DNA of 64,000 nucleotides from Blautia sp. (GCA_026169535.1 JAPFCU010000078.1:62001-126000), one strand, 5' to 3'. Counted from the stretch's first letter, positions 45,160 to 55,422 are shown. Notes: a model not told the origin generated them from the letters alone. Made by a program: numbers and translations.

Positions 45160-45780
45160 ATGATTGGAATTATAGATTATGACGCAGGAAATATCCGCAG
45201 TGTGGAAAAAGCCTTTGCCTACTTGGGTGAACAGACTGTAGTTTCCCGTGATCCGTCGGTACTAATGAAGGCAGATAAAGTGGTTCTTCCCGGCGTGGGA
45301 AGTTTTGGGGATGCTATGGGAAATCTTCATAAATATGGACTTGTTCCTGTAATCCATGATATGGTAAACTCAGGAAAGCCTTTGTTAGGGATCTGTCTGG
45401 GGCTTCAGCTTCTTTTTGAAAGCAGCGAGGAAACTCCGGGAGTAGAGGGACTTGGGATTCTGAAGGGAAGGATTTTAAAGATTCCTCCGGCTCCTTCTTT
45501 AAAAATTCCGCATATGGGCTGGAATTCCCTGCACCTTCAGAATCATGGAAGGATTTTTCGGGATATTCCGGAGGATACGTATGTATATTTTGTTCATTCG
45601 TATTATCTGCACGCAGAGGAACCGGAAATTGTGAAAGCGGTAACAGATTACAGTACGGAAATCCATGCTTCCGTAGAGAAAGGAAATGTATTTGCATGCC
45701 AGTTTCATCCGGAGAAGAGCAGTCTGTACGGACTGAAAATCCTGGAGAATTTTGCAAAGCTTGACAGGGAGGAAAAATAA
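45160..45780 (+). CDS. hisH: Imidazole glycerol phosphate synthase, glutaminase subunit
   Basis: 206 residues, class I amidotransferase. Catalytic Cys in [11 protein letters not shown], His and Glu in CQFHPEKSS; oxyanion segment [11 protein letters not shown]. It supplies ammonia to HisF for imidazole ring closure in histidine synthesis. One base separates it from hisF. The other his genes are not in the window. Confidence 0.98.
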   Translation: MIGIIDYDAGNIRSVEKAFAYLGEQTVVSRDPSVLMKADKVVLPGVGSFGDAMGNLHKYGLVPVIHDMVNSGKPLLGICLGLQLLFESSEETPGVEGLGILKGRILKIPPAPSLKIPHMGWNSLHLQNHGRIFRDIPEDTYVYFVHSYYLHAEEPEIVKAVTDYSTEIHASVEKGNVFACQFHPEKSSLYGLKILENFAKLDREEK

Positions 45781-45781
45781 T

Positions 45782-46540
45782 ATGTTTACAAAAAGAATCA
45801 TTCCCTGCCTTGATGTAAATAAAGGACGGGTAGTAAAAGGGGTAAATTTTGTGAACCTGAAAGATGCCGGAGACCCGGTGGAGATTGCCCGGGCCTATGA
45901 TGCGGCAGGCGCGGATGAACTGGTTTTTCTGGATATTACAGCTTCCTGCGAAGAGAGGGATACTGTGGTGGATATGGTCCGAGCCGTAGCTTCCAGTGTG
46001 TTTATTCCTATTACAGTAGGCGGAGGGATCCGTACAGTAGAGGATTTCAAGAGGCTTCTCCGGGAGGGAGCGGACAAGATTTCCGTTAATTCAGCAGCCA
46101 TCGACCGACCGGAGCTGATCTCTGAGGCGGCAGAAAAATTCGGAAGTCAGTGTGTAGTGGTTGCTATTGATGCCAGAAGAAGACCGGAAGGCGGATGGAA
46201 TATTTATAAGCACGGAGGTCGTCTGGATACAGGGCTGGATGTCATAGAGTGGGCAAAAAGGGCAGAAGCCCTTGGGGCCGGAGAAATCCTTCTTACCAGT
46301 ATGGATTGTGATGGCACGAAAAACGGATATGATATGGAACTGACCCGTGCCGTGGCCGAGGCAGTCTCCATTCCGGTGATCGCATCCGGAGGCGCCGGAA
46401 CTCTGGAACATTTTCATGAGGCGCTTTCTGAAGGAGGCGCAGATGCAGCTCTGGCTGCGTCCTTATTTCATTACAAAGAACTGGAGATCAGCCAGGTGAA
46501 GGATTATCTGGAAGAAAAGGGAATCTCCGTACGAAGATAA
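45782..46540 (+). CDS. hisF: Imidazole glycerol phosphate synthase, cyclase subunit
   Basis: 252 residues. Barrel with catalytic Asp residues in [16 protein letters not shown] and [14 protein letters not shown], phosphate-binding segments [10 protein letters not shown] and [11 protein letters not shown]. It works with HisH to make IGP and AICAR. ATG 45782 follows GGGAGG. The 12-base gap to ung indicates co-transcription. Confidence 0.98.
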   Translation: MFTKRIIPCLDVNKGRVVKGVNFVNLKDAGDPVEIARAYDAAGADELVFLDITASCEERDTVVDMVRAVASSVFIPITVGGGIRTVEDFKRLLREGADKISVNSAAIDRPELISEAAEKFGSQCVVVAIDARRRPEGGWNIYKHGGRLDTGLDVIEWAKRAEALGAGEILLTSMDCDGTKNGYDMELTRAVAEAVSIPVIASGGAGTLEHFHEALSEGGADAALAASLFHYKELEISQVKDYLEEKGISVRR

Positions 46541-46552
46541 AGAGGTGAATTT

Positions 46553-47236
46553 ATGGCTCCGTTATCAGGAGAATGGCTGGAAGCTCTCAAGGATGAATTT
46601 CATCAGCCATATTATACAAAATTATATAAAACAGTTATGCAGGAATATCAGACGAGAAAAATCTTTCCGCCTGCAGACGATATGTTTAATGCCTTTCACT
46701 TTACCCCGTTAAGCCAGGTGAAGGTTGTGATCCTGGGACAGGATCCCTATCATAACGATGGACAGGCACATGGATTATGCTTTTCTGTAAAAAAGGATGT
46801 GGATATTCCTCCGTCGTTAGTGAACATTTATCAGGAGCTTCACGATGATCTGGGATGCAGCATCCCGGATAATGGCTATCTGGAAAAATGGGCCCGTCAG
46901 GGTGTACTTCTTTTAAATACGGTTCTGACAGTACGGGCACATCAGGCTAATTCCCACAGAGGAATCGGATGGGAACAGTTTACAGATGCGGCAATCCGTA
47001 TCCTCAATGAACAGGACCGCCCCATCGTCTTTCTTTTATGGGGACGCCCCGCCCAGATGAAAAAAGCTATGCTGAATAATCCAAAGCATCTGATCCTGGA
47101 AGCACCGCATCCCAGTCCTCTGTCTGCCTATCGGGGATTTTTTGGATGCAGGCATTTCAGCAGGACAAATGAATTTTTAAAAGAAAACGGTCTGGCGCCT
47201 GTAGACTGGCAGATCGAAAATAAAGGAACGGAATAA
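46553..47236 (+). CDS. ung: Uracil-DNA glycosylase, family 1
   Basis: 227 residues. Water-activating loop VILGQDPYHNDGQAHGLCFSV, uracil-specificity Asn in LLNTVLTV, and the C-terminal leucine loop HPSPLSAYRGFFGC. It excises uracil from DNA. Located inside the hisH-hisF operon, 2 bases before the flippase gene. Confidence 0.98.
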   Translation: MAPLSGEWLEALKDEFHQPYYTKLYKTVMQEYQTRKIFPPADDMFNAFHFTPLSQVKVVILGQDPYHNDGQAHGLCFSVKKDVDIPPSLVNIYQELHDDLGCSIPDNGYLEKWARQGVLLLNTVLTVRAHQANSHRGIGWEQFTDAAIRILNEQDRPIVFLLWGRPAQMKKAMLNNPKHLILEAPHPSPLSAYRGFFGCRHFSRTNEFLKENGLAPVDWQIENKGTE

Positions 47237-47238
47237 CC

Positions 47239-48870
47239 ATGAGTAAAAATAGTGACAATACACTTGTAAGGAATGCCTCCTTTTTAATGGTGGCCGCGCT
47301 GATCTCCAAGATCATTGGCATGCTGTACAAAAGTCCTCTTTCCACAACTCTTGGAAATAACAGCTATGCCATGTTTCAGTTCGCTCAGAATGTATATTTT
47401 ATCCTTCTGATGATCGCTTCATTCAGTATCCCGCAGGCGGTATCAAAGATTATGGCAGAAAAAATCACTTTCCGCAGATACCGGGATGCTCAGAAAGTTT
47501 TTCATTGTGCACTTTTATATGCGGTAGTGGCAGGAGGGATCATTTCCCTTGTCTGTGTGTTTGGAGCAAAGATACTGGTACCGGATTCTATGGAAGGAGC
47601 AAGGCTTGCTCTGCAGATGCTTGCTCCTACGATTTTTCTTTCCGGCATCCTTGGCGTGTTCCGGGGATACTTTCAGGCATACCGAAACATGATGCCGACC
47701 TCTCTTTCTCAGATCATCGAGCAGATTTTTGTGGCAGTGTTTGCTCTTGTAATGTCTTCTGTGATGATCAGTCATTTCAGTGGTGAAAGTGAGGCGGTTG
47801 TCCAGAAGTGGGGAGCGGCTGGTGCTACTATGGGTACGGGAGCAGGTGTAGCTGCAGCGCTTCTTTTTATGCTTCTGATCTATGGACTGAACCGCAGAAA
47901 TATCAGGAAAAGACTGAACAGCGACAGAAGATCTGTAAATGAAAGCACTTCTTCTGTAATGAAAAGCATTATCCTTATTATTATGCCGATCGTGCTCAGC
48001 GCTTTTATTTATAATGTAAATGGATACATCAACAGTTATATGTATTCCGGGATCATGGGAGCAAAAGGGATGGATCCTGATCTGATCGGAAACCTGTATG
48101 CAGAGTATGGTTATTTTATGACCATTATCAATATTCCTCTGACACTGGCAAGTACAGCGCCTACGTCTATGATACCGGAGGTATCTGCTCATTATGCAAG
48201 AAGAGATATCCGCACCGCAAATCAGAAGATCGACCGGGCAACCTGGATCAGTATGATCATATCCATCCCGGCTGCCGTTGGTCTGGCAGTACTTGCAGGT
48301 CCGGTGGTCCAGCTTCTCTTCCCGGGAACCAATGGGGAAGGCTCCTTGCTTCTGATCCTTGGAGCCATTACGATCATACTGAATGGAAATTCCAACATTT
48401 CCAATGGAGTCCTTCAGGGAATCGGAAAGCCGAAGATTCCTATGATACATGCGGCAATAGCTCTGGTGGCGGATGTGATTGCCATGCTGTTTCTTCTGTA
48501 CTTTACAGATCTGGGAATCTATACCATTGTGATCGCCATGATCGTTTATGCGGTTGTTATGTGCCTTCTCAACGAAGCGGCTATGCGGAAATACATGCGT
48601 CATGTAAATCCATGGAGAACCGCATATCTGAACCCGTTACTGGCTTCCGTACCTATGGCACTGGTGGCAGGCGGCGTTTATTATGGTCTTAATTTTCTTC
48701 TTCCAGAGGGACGGATTTTTCTGACAGTGGAACTGATGCTTGCCATTGGACTTGGAGGTATCGTATATCTTTTTGCTTATCTGTTTATCAGCAGACCGGA
48801 TGAGGAAGAGCTGGCGGCTCTTCCGGGCGGAAGGATCCTGGCAAGAATTGCAGGAAAAATCCTCAGATAA
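47239..48870 (+). CDS. MOP-superfamily flippase, SpoVB/polysaccharide transporter type
   Basis: 543 residues with about 14 hydrophobic segments and no soluble domain. The N-terminus (LVRNASFLMVAALISKIIGMLYKSPLSTTLG) and PTSMIPEVSAHYARRD match the SpoVB/Wzx-like PST group rather than MATE drug exporters. Likely flips a lipid-linked saccharide (peptidoglycan, polysaccharide or spore cortex precursor) across the membrane. It is last in the hisH-hisF-ung operon. Its 3' end overlaps the convergent MGMT gene by 8 bases. Confidence 0.9.
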   Translation: MSKNSDNTLVRNASFLMVAALISKIIGMLYKSPLSTTLGNNSYAMFQFAQNVYFILLMIASFSIPQAVSKIMAEKITFRRYRDAQKVFHCALLYAVVAGGIISLVCVFGAKILVPDSMEGARLALQMLAPTIFLSGILGVFRGYFQAYRNMMPTSLSQIIEQIFVAVFALVMSSVMISHFSGESEAVVQKWGAAGATMGTGAGVAAALLFMLLIYGLNRRNIRKRLNSDRRSVNESTSSVMKSIILIIMPIVLSAFIYNVNGYINSYMYSGIMGAKGMDPDLIGNLYAEYGYFMTIINIPLTLASTAPTSMIPEVSAHYARRDIRTANQKIDRATWISMIISIPAAVGLAVLAGPVVQLLFPGTNGEGSLLLILGAITIILNGNSNISNGVLQGIGKPKIPMIHAAIALVADVIAMLFLLYFTDLGIYTIVIAMIVYAVVMCLLNEAAMRKYMRHVNPWRTAYLNPLLASVPMALVAGGVYYGLNFLLPEGRIFLTVELMLAIGLGGIVYLFAYLFISRPDEEELAALPGGRILARIAGKILR

Positions 48871-49360
48871 GAATATGTTCCAGTTCCAGAAGATATTTTT
48901 TCTTTTCCAGACCTCCGGCATAGCCGGTAAGGCTGCCATTGGAACCAAGAACTCTATGGCAGGGAACGAGAACAGAAATTTTGTTATGCCCCACAGCACC
49001 GCCCACAGCCTGAGCGGACATGTGGGGCAGTCCTTTTTGTAAAGCCAGCCTGCAGGCAATCTCGCCGTAGGTTGTGGTCTGCCCATAGGGAATGGTACAG
49101 AGAAGCTTCCATACTTCTTTTTGGAAATCTGTTCCTGAGAAATGAAGAGGAACTGAAAAAACCGGTTCTTTTCCGGAAAAATAAATCTGGAGCCACTGCT
49201 CTGTCTGTTCAAAAACAGGCAGGGCTTTTTCTTTATGTTCCGGATCAAGGCCAAGTCCGAAATATTTTTGTCCGCAGAACCATAGTCCGCTAAGTCCTTT
49301 TTCATCGCCAGCCATAAGCATTTCTCCAAGTGGAGAGAGAAAATGATGTGTATATATCAT
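48863..49360 (-). CDS. ogt: Methylated-DNA--protein-cysteine methyltransferase
   Basis: 165 residues. Acceptor Cys in ISVLVPCHRVLGSNGSLTGYAGG, helix-turn-helix region FQKEVWKLLCTIPYGQTTTYGEIA. It removes methyl groups from O6-methylguanine in a suicide reaction. Standard length for Ogt; no Ada regulatory domain. Convergent with and overlapping the flippase gene. Confidence 0.97.
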   Translation of the reverse strand: MIYTHHFLSPLGEMLMAGDEKGLSGLWFCGQKYFGLGLDPEHKEKALPVFEQTEQWLQIYFSGKEPVFSVPLHFSGTDFQKEVWKLLCTIPYGQTTTYGEIACRLALQKGLPHMSAQAVGGAVGHNKISVLVPCHRVLGSNGSLTGYAGGLEKKKYLLELEHILI

Positions 49361-49517
49361 GAAAACAGCCCCTTTTGTAAAATATATACATATTTTATCA
49401 TGAAAAAATATTCCTGCAATGTTATTTGATAGGGATTTTTGACAGTTTGCCAGTACCTGACCGATATTTTTTGTGCTATACTAAAATCGAAATCCAGGAA
49501 ATCAGGAGAGGATTATT

Positions 49518-50864
49518 ATGGAAAAAAACTTAACGTCAGGCAGTGTATTTAAGAACATTGTGCTCTTTTCGCTGCCTTATCTGCTGTCATATTTTCTGCA
49601 GACCCTGTATGGAATGGCAGATCTGTTCATTGTAGGTCAGTTTAATGGAGTGGACAGCATAACGGCGGTTTCCGTGGGAAGTCAGGTTATGCATATGCTT
49701 ACGGTGATGATCGTGGGACTTGCCATGGGGTCTACCGTTGTTATTGGAAAGGCTATCGGGGCACAAAAGAAAGATCAGGCTGCAGAGGCAATTGGAAATA
49801 CGATAGTGCTGTTTATGGCAGTGGCGGCAGTTCTGACACTGGGGCTTCTGCTGTGTGTTGATCCTATTGTTCGTGTTATGTCTACTCCGGAAGAAGCTGT
49901 ATCCGGTACTGTGGCATATCTTAAGATCTGTTTTATGGGAATTCCTTTTATTACTGCCTACAACATTATCAGTTCTGTATTCAGGGGGATGGGGGATTCC
50001 AAAAGCCCTATGTATTTTATTGCCGTGGCCTGTGGGGTAAACATTGTCCTGGATTATGTTTTTATCGGAGGGCTTCATTTAGGGCCGACAGGAGCAGCAC
50101 TGGGAACGGTATTATCCCAGACAGTCAGTGTGATCGTGTCAATGGCAGTAATACGAAGAAGAAAAACGGGACTTCGGATTCGAAGAGACAATTTCTGCCC
50201 AAAAGGAATTGTTATGAGACAGATTTTGAAGGTGGGAATTCCGGTGGCTCTTCAGGATGGATTTATCCAGATCGCATTTATTGTGATTACAGTAATCGTC
50301 AATCAGAGAGGCTTGAATGATGCTGCGGCAGTAGGAATTGTAGAAAAACTGATTGGAATTGTTTTTCTGGTACCGTCGTCCATGCTTTCGACAGTCTCAG
50401 CCCTGTCGGCTCAGAATATTGGAGCCGGCAAGCCGGAACGCGCAGTAAAGACTTTGAAATATGCAGTATGTATTACTGTGGGATTTGGGCTTGTAGTGTC
50501 TGTGCTCACACAGTTTATTTCAGTTCAGGCGGTGGGATTTTTTACAGAAGATGCAGAGGTTGCCATACTTGGAGGACAGTATCTTCGATCTTATATCTGG
50601 GACTGTATGCTGGCGGGCGTGCACTTTTGTTTCAGCGGTTATTTCTGTGCGCTTGGAATGGCAGGAATTTCATTTTTGCATAATTCTATTTCTATTGTGT
50701 GTATCCGGATTCCCGGAGTCTGGCTGGCTTCCAGACTTTTTCCGGATACGTTGTATCCCATGGGCCTGGCTTCCCCGGCAGGCTCTCTGCTGTCAGGGAT
50801 AATCTGCATTGCAGCCTTTTTGTACTTACAGAAACGCAGGAAAGGACGTGAGTCAGGTGCATAA
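49518..50864 (+). CDS. MATE-family efflux transporter
   Basis: 448 residues, 12 hydrophobic segments. Begins LTSGSVFKNIVLFSLPYLLSYFLQTLYGMADLFIVGQF, followed by GSTVVIGKAIGA, and the mirrored repeat in the second half (LMLSTVSALSAQNIGAGKPERAVK), both typical of MATE/NorM. Exports cationic compounds using Na+ or H+. AGGAGAGG precedes the ATG. The NUDIX gene starts inside its last codons. Confidence 0.95.
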   Translation: MEKNLTSGSVFKNIVLFSLPYLLSYFLQTLYGMADLFIVGQFNGVDSITAVSVGSQVMHMLTVMIVGLAMGSTVVIGKAIGAQKKDQAAEAIGNTIVLFMAVAAVLTLGLLLCVDPIVRVMSTPEEAVSGTVAYLKICFMGIPFITAYNIISSVFRGMGDSKSPMYFIAVACGVNIVLDYVFIGGLHLGPTGAALGTVLSQTVSVIVSMAVIRRRKTGLRIRRDNFCPKGIVMRQILKVGIPVALQDGFIQIAFIVITVIVNQRGLNDAAAVGIVEKLIGIVFLVPSSMLSTVSALSAQNIGAGKPERAVKTLKYAVCITVGFGLVVSVLTQFISVQAVGFFTEDAEVAILGGQYLRSYIWDCMLAGVHFCFSGYFCALGMAGISFLHNSISIVCIRIPGVWLASRLFPDTLYPMGLASPAGSLLSGIICIAAFLYLQKRRKGRESGA

Positions 50865-51285
50865 GGTATTTGGCAGGAAACAGGAAGGAAATTATTACGA
50901 AAGACCGGGAGCTTATCTGATCCCCTTTGACGGGGACAGGATTGCTGTGGTCCATACCCCCAGAGGGCTTTTTCTGCTGGGAGGAGGAATCCAGGGAAAG
51001 GAAAATGATCTGGAATGTATCCGGAGAGAATGTCTGGAGGAATGTGGGTATACATGCCGGATCGGAGAAATGCTGGCATCGGCTGAAGCATACAGCATTC
51101 ATGATAAAAAAGGTCTTTTTCATCCTATCCAGCATTATTATCCGGGAGAACTGCTCAAAAAGGTACAGGAACCTACAGAAAAGGATCACAGCCTTTTCTG
51201 GATGACGTATGAGCAGATAAAGGGAAATATGTTTTCGGATATGCAGAACTGGGCAGTGGAGCTTGCGTGGAAAGAGAGAAAATAA
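50848..51285 (+). CDS. NUDIX hydrolase
   Basis: 145 residues from GTG 50848 (AGGAAAGG just upstream); an in-frame ATG at 50809 lies deep in the MATE gene. The NUDIX box is complete: GGIQGKENDLECIRRECLEECGY (Gly, Glu, Arg-Glu, Glu-Glu, Gly in place). Such enzymes hydrolyse nucleoside diphosphate derivatives, often for housecleaning. Overlaps the MATE gene by 17 bases and is followed by the Cys-rich protein gene. Confidence 0.9.
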   Translation: MSQVHKVFGRKQEGNYYERPGAYLIPFDGDRIAVVHTPRGLFLLGGGIQGKENDLECIRRECLEECGYTCRIGEMLASAEAYSIHDKKGLFHPIQHYYPGELLKKVQEPTEKDHSLFWMTYEQIKGNMFSDMQNWAVELAWKERK

Positions 51286-51304
51286 AAAACAAAGGAGAAT
51301 AAAA

Positions 51305-51721
51305 ATGAGCGCCAGACAGAATTACGCGATGGAATTACATGAGAAAGGTTATAACTGTGCACAGGCAGTGGCATGCAGCTTCTGTAAAGATTTTGGAGTA
51401 GAGGAAGAGGAGATGTTCCGTATTGCCGAAGGATTTGGGTTCGGAATGGGAATGATGGAGATGTGCGGCGCCCTTTCCGGTATGATGATGATCATGGGAC
51501 TTGCCGGAAGTGTGGGAAATCCGGAAAAAGGCCCCATCACAAAAGGGAGAACCTATAAGACGGTAAAGAATCATGTACTGAAATTTAAAGAAAAAAACGG
51601 TTCTTATTTATGCCGTGAACTAAAGGGCGTGGATACAGGCGTGGTTCTCTGTTCCTGCCCTCAGTGTATCCGGGATGCGGTTGCACTGACAGAAGAATAC
51701 CTGAAGGAATGGAAAAAATAA
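51305..51721 (+). CDS. C_GCAxxG_C_C family cysteine protein
   Basis: 138 residues. Family Cys residues: GYNCAQAVACSFCKDF, MMEMCGALSGMMM (the GCAxxG-like motif, here CGALSG), YLCRELKG and VVLCSCPQCIRDAV. It is a probable redox or metal-binding protein of unknown role, frequent in anaerobes. AAAGGAG precedes ATG 51305. Last gene of the MATE-NUDIX operon. Confidence 0.88.
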   Translation: MSARQNYAMELHEKGYNCAQAVACSFCKDFGVEEEEMFRIAEGFGFGMGMMEMCGALSGMMMIMGLAGSVGNPEKGPITKGRTYKTVKNHVLKFKEKNGSYLCRELKGVDTGVVLCSCPQCIRDAVALTEEYLKEWKK

Positions 51722-51735
51722 TTTTTCTGAAACAG

Positions 51736-51782
51736 AAAAGGCGGAAGGAAATCGGTGAAACGGTTTCCTTCCGCCTTTTTTC
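51736..51782. terminator. Bidirectional terminator
   Basis: AAAAGGCGGAAGGAAA (51736-51751) / TTTCCTTCCGCCTTTT (51764-51779), perfect 16-bp stem with A and T tracts, between convergent operons. Confidence 0.9.
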
Positions 51783-53539
51783 TACAGAGTGGTTTGCACA
51801 AATTGGCTGTTATAAAGCGTCTGATAGAAGCCGCCTTGTTTCATCAGCTGTTCATGGGTTCCCTGTTCAATGATACTTCCATCTTTCATAACCAGAATCT
51901 CATCAGCATTGCGGATTGTAGATAAACGATGCGCTACAACGAAACTGGTACGTCCCTGCATCAGTCGGTCAAAGGCCTCTTGAACCAGCATTTCTGTTCG
52001 GGTATCGATACTTGAGGTCGCTTCGTCCAGAATGAGCATAGGCGGCAGACAGAGCATAACGCGGGTAATGCAGAGCAGCTGCTTCTGTCCCTGGCTCAGA
52101 CTGTTTTCGCTGATCTTGGTGTCGAGCCCTTCCGGCAGACGGCGGATAAATTCCCAGCTGTGGGACAGCTTTGCAGCCTGGATCACTTCATCATCTGCAG
52201 CCTCCGGTTTGCCTATGGTAATGTTTTCGCGGACTGTTCCTGCCTTGATCCAGGTATCCTGAAGCACCATACCGTAGCTTTTTCTTAAAGAATGGCGGGA
52301 TAGACCGGAAACTTCCTTTCCATCTACGGAGATTGTACCGGAATCTATGTCGTAGAACCGCATCAGAAGATTGATAAAGGTAGTTTTTCCGCATCCGGTA
52401 GGTCCTACGATGGCAATCCTTTTTCCGGACTCTGCATTCAGACTGAAGTTTTCAATCAGAGGTCTGTCAGGAACATAACGGAAAGATACCTGATCAAGCT
52501 TTACGTTTCCTTTTACATCTGTGAGAAGTTCTGTTCCATCCGGGCTTTCCGGCTTCTCTTCCAAAAGTGCAAAGATTCTGGAAGCGCAGGCAAGGGCATT
52601 CTGAAGTTCAGTCACAACGGAACTGATATCGTTAAAGGGCTTCATATACTGATTAGCGTAAGCCAGCATGACGGAAAGACCGCCTACGGTCAGTCCGCCG
52701 CCCGGAATCAGGAATGCGCCCACCAGAGCCACCGCCGCATAAATGAGATTGTTTACAAAACGAGTGCAGGGATTGGTAAGGCTGCTGTAAAAAACAGCTT
52801 TCAGGCTGGTGCTCTGCAGTTCTTCGTTGATCTGGCGAAAACGCTGAGAAGCCCTGTCTTCATAGCCAAATGCCTGAACAATCTTCTGATTCCCTATCAT
52901 TTCTTCAATGAGAGAAGTCTGACGTCCTCGGGCATCACTTTGCTTTTGGAACATCTGGAAGGTGTGTGTGGAAATAAATTTTGCCACAAAAAAGCTTAAG
53001 GGCGTCAGTACGATGACCAGGATCGTGATCAGGACATTTTTGGAAAGCATAAATATCAGAGTTCCAATGATGGTGACAATACCGGAAAATAACTGTGTAA
53101 AGCCCAGAAGCAGTCCGTCAGAAAGAATATCTGCATCTGCGATCACACGACTGATGATATCACCGGTACTCTGGGTATCCAGCCAGGAAAGCGGAAGGTT
53201 CTGGATCTGCCGGATCGCCTTTGCACGGATATCACGGACGGTATAAAAGGTCATTCGGTTGTTAATAAGATTCATCATCCAGGAGGCGCCTCCGGAAATG
53301 AGAACCAGGACCAGGATCTGACGGAGATAGCCCCACATACGGGAAAAGTTTACCTGTCCGGTTCCGATAATCTCATCGATAGCGTGTCCAAAGAGAACCG
53401 GAACATATAGCTGGAGCAGTACAGATGCAGAGGCCAGCAGGATGCTCAGAATCAGAAGAAAGCGATATCTTCCGATAAAGCGAAGCACTTTTTTTAATAC
53501 CGTCATACTGCTGCCTGGATTTAGTTCTGTGTGTTTCAT
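51782..53539 (-). CDS. Heterodimeric ABC exporter subunit, canonical ATP site
   Basis: 585 residues, six-helix domain then ATPase: Walker A IVGPTGCGKTT, signature NSLSQGQKQ, Walker B MLILDEATSSIDTRTE with catalytic Glu, H-loop VAHRLST. It is the second gene of a pair (overlap ATGA at 53536) in the TM287/288 (BmrCD-like) style, where this subunit supplies the hydrolysing Walker B Glu. GGAGGGG precedes the ATG. Substrate unknown. Confidence 0.93.
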   Translation of the reverse strand: MKHTELNPGSSMTVLKKVLRFIGRYRFLLILSILLASASVLLQLYVPVLFGHAIDEIIGTGQVNFSRMWGYLRQILVLVLISGGASWMMNLINNRMTFYTVRDIRAKAIRQIQNLPLSWLDTQSTGDIISRVIADADILSDGLLLGFTQLFSGIVTIIGTLIFMLSKNVLITILVIVLTPLSFFVAKFISTHTFQMFQKQSDARGRQTSLIEEMIGNQKIVQAFGYEDRASQRFRQINEELQSTSLKAVFYSSLTNPCTRFVNNLIYAAVALVGAFLIPGGGLTVGGLSVMLAYANQYMKPFNDISSVVTELQNALACASRIFALLEEKPESPDGTELLTDVKGNVKLDQVSFRYVPDRPLIENFSLNAESGKRIAIVGPTGCGKTTFINLLMRFYDIDSGTISVDGKEVSGLSRHSLRKSYGMVLQDTWIKAGTVRENITIGKPEAADDEVIQAAKLSHSWEFIRRLPEGLDTKISENSLSQGQKQLLCITRVMLCLPPMLILDEATSSIDTRTEMLVQEAFDRLMQGRTSFVVAHRLSTIRNADEILVMKDGSIIEQGTHEQLMKQGGFYQTLYNSQFVQTTL

Positions 53540-55320
53540 AGAGTCCCCTCCTTGTCTTTTTCAGAATCCGGTGTCTGTGGATGTAAGCGTTCATATAAAA
53601 TACGTTCCTCCGGAAACTGGGAGAAAAAGATTTCACGATAGGTTTCGCAGGTGTTCACAAGCTCCTGATGCGTTCCTTTTCCTGCAAGACAGCCGTCATC
53701 CAGAACCAGGATCAGATCACACTGGCGGATGCTGGATGCTCTCTGGGATACCAGAAAAGAAGTGGTTTTTCCCTTTAAAGTGGAAAGCGATTTTCGGAGA
53801 GCGGCATCGGTTGCAAAATCAAGGGCACTGGCACTATCATCCAAAATCAGGATCTCCGGCTGTTTAACCAGTGCACGGGCAATGGTAAGACGCTGCTTCT
53901 GACCGCCGGAAAGATTTTTGCCGCTTTGCTCTATCATATGGTCCAGCTGACCTTCTTTTTGTTCTACGACTTCTTTTGCCTGTGCAATAGAAAGCGCCTG
54001 CCAGATTTCCTCATCGGAGGCAGCTTCGTTTCCCCATTTCAGGTTGTCACGAATCGTGCCTCTGAAAAGTGCTGCTTTCTGAGGTACAACACCGATTTTG
54101 AGGCGCAGATCGGATCGGGAAAAATTCTGTATATCCTGCCCGTCAATCAGGACAGAGCCGCTGGTGGCATCATAAAAACGGGCAATCAGGTTTACAAGGG
54201 TGGATTTTCCGCTTCCTGTACTTCCGATGATTCCTACAGACTGTCCCTGCCTGACAGAAAAGCAGATATCAGAAAGGCTGGGCGCTCCGGTATCAGGATA
54301 GGAAAAAGTTACATGGTCAAAGGAAACCACAGAGTCAGCTTTGTCAGCTGTTTCAGTTTCTTCTTTATAATGCATGGAAGGAACTACGTTCAGTACATCG
54401 GCTACACGGTCTGCGCAGGCGGCGGCTTTGTTCAGAGTGATGATAAGAGAAGCCAGCTTGATCAGTTCAACGATCATCTGAGCCATGTAATTATAAAGGG
54501 CAACCGCCTGCCCCTGCTGCATGCCTCCGATATTTACCTGGATTCCGGCGGTGCTGATCAGGAAAACTGTGGCGATGTTGATCAGTACATAGGTGACAGG
54601 GTTTAGAAGTGCACTTAGCTTACCAACAAACTCATTCAGACGAGTCAGTTCCTGATTGCAGTCATCAAACTCTTTTACCGCTTCTTTTTCACGGCAGAAA
54701 GCCCGGATCACACGGACACCGGTAAGATTTTCTCTTGTAAGAGCAGTGACACGATCCAGCCGTCCCTGTACTTTTCGGAAAAGGGGAATGCTCAGATACA
54801 TGATCACAAATACAACCAGAAAGAGAAGAGGGATGGCAACTACAAAGATCAGGGCACAGCGTAGATTGATGGTAAAGGCCATGACCATGGAGCCAAGAAC
54901 AATAAATGGACTTCGAAGAAGGAGACGAAGCCCCATATTCAGCCCGTTCTGGACCTGGTTGATGTCATTGGTAAGTCTGGTGATCAGAGTAGGGGTTCCA
55001 ATCTGATCAAGCTCTGCGTAGGAAAATTTCTGTACATGGTCAAAAACAGCCTGTCGAAGCTGTGCAGCAAAACCTACACTTGCTTTTGCAGCAAAATACT
55101 GGGCTGTGATACTGACTGTAAGGCCTGCAGCAGCCATAAGGATCAGCAGAAAGAAATTCTGTAAAATAAAGCTGCGGTCATTTCCGGCTATTCCGATATC
55201 AATGATCCGGGCAATGACAACAGGAACCAGCAGGTCAAATATCACTTCGAGAAACTTGAAAAAAGGAGCAAGAATACTTTCTTTTTTATAGTTTTTCAGA
55301 TAGACAGCGAGAGATCGCAT
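53536..55320 (-). CDS. Heterodimeric ABC exporter subunit, degenerate ATP site
   Basis: 594 residues. Walker A IIGSTGSGKST, signature KNLSGGQKQR, but Walker B reads ILILDDSASALD: Asp in place of the catalytic Glu. The H-loop His position reads LVSQRASS, Gln instead of His. These are the marks of the degenerate subunit in TM287/288-type heterodimers. GGAGG precedes the ATG. First gene of the pair, divergent from the GNAT gene. Confidence 0.93.
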   Translation of the reverse strand: MRSLAVYLKNYKKESILAPFFKFLEVIFDLLVPVVIARIIDIGIAGNDRSFILQNFFLLILMAAAGLTVSITAQYFAAKASVGFAAQLRQAVFDHVQKFSYAELDQIGTPTLITRLTNDINQVQNGLNMGLRLLLRSPFIVLGSMVMAFTINLRCALIFVVAIPLLFLVVFVIMYLSIPLFRKVQGRLDRVTALTRENLTGVRVIRAFCREKEAVKEFDDCNQELTRLNEFVGKLSALLNPVTYVLINIATVFLISTAGIQVNIGGMQQGQAVALYNYMAQMIVELIKLASLIITLNKAAACADRVADVLNVVPSMHYKEETETADKADSVVSFDHVTFSYPDTGAPSLSDICFSVRQGQSVGIIGSTGSGKSTLVNLIARFYDATSGSVLIDGQDIQNFSRSDLRLKIGVVPQKAALFRGTIRDNLKWGNEAASDEEIWQALSIAQAKEVVEQKEGQLDHMIEQSGKNLSGGQKQRLTIARALVKQPEILILDDSASALDFATDAALRKSLSTLKGKTTSFLVSQRASSIRQCDLILVLDDGCLAGKGTHQELVNTCETYREIFFSQFPEERILYERLHPQTPDSEKDKEGTL

Positions 55321-55365
55321 GGTATGTTTCCTCCATTTTTATAGTATATGTCTTAGGATGTTACC

Positions 55366-55398
55366 TGATTGACAATCAACATTATACTCCTGTACAAT
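55366..55398 (+). promoter_or_regulatory. GNAT promoter with palindrome in ABC/GNAT divergent region
   Basis: TTGACA (55369-55374), 18 bases, TACAAT (55393-55398). The -35 lies within a 13-bp palindrome TGATTGACAATCA (55366-55378) that could be an operator for either direction. Confidence 0.5.
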
Positions 55399-55422
55399 GA
55401 GATAGAAAAGGAGAAAAAACAA

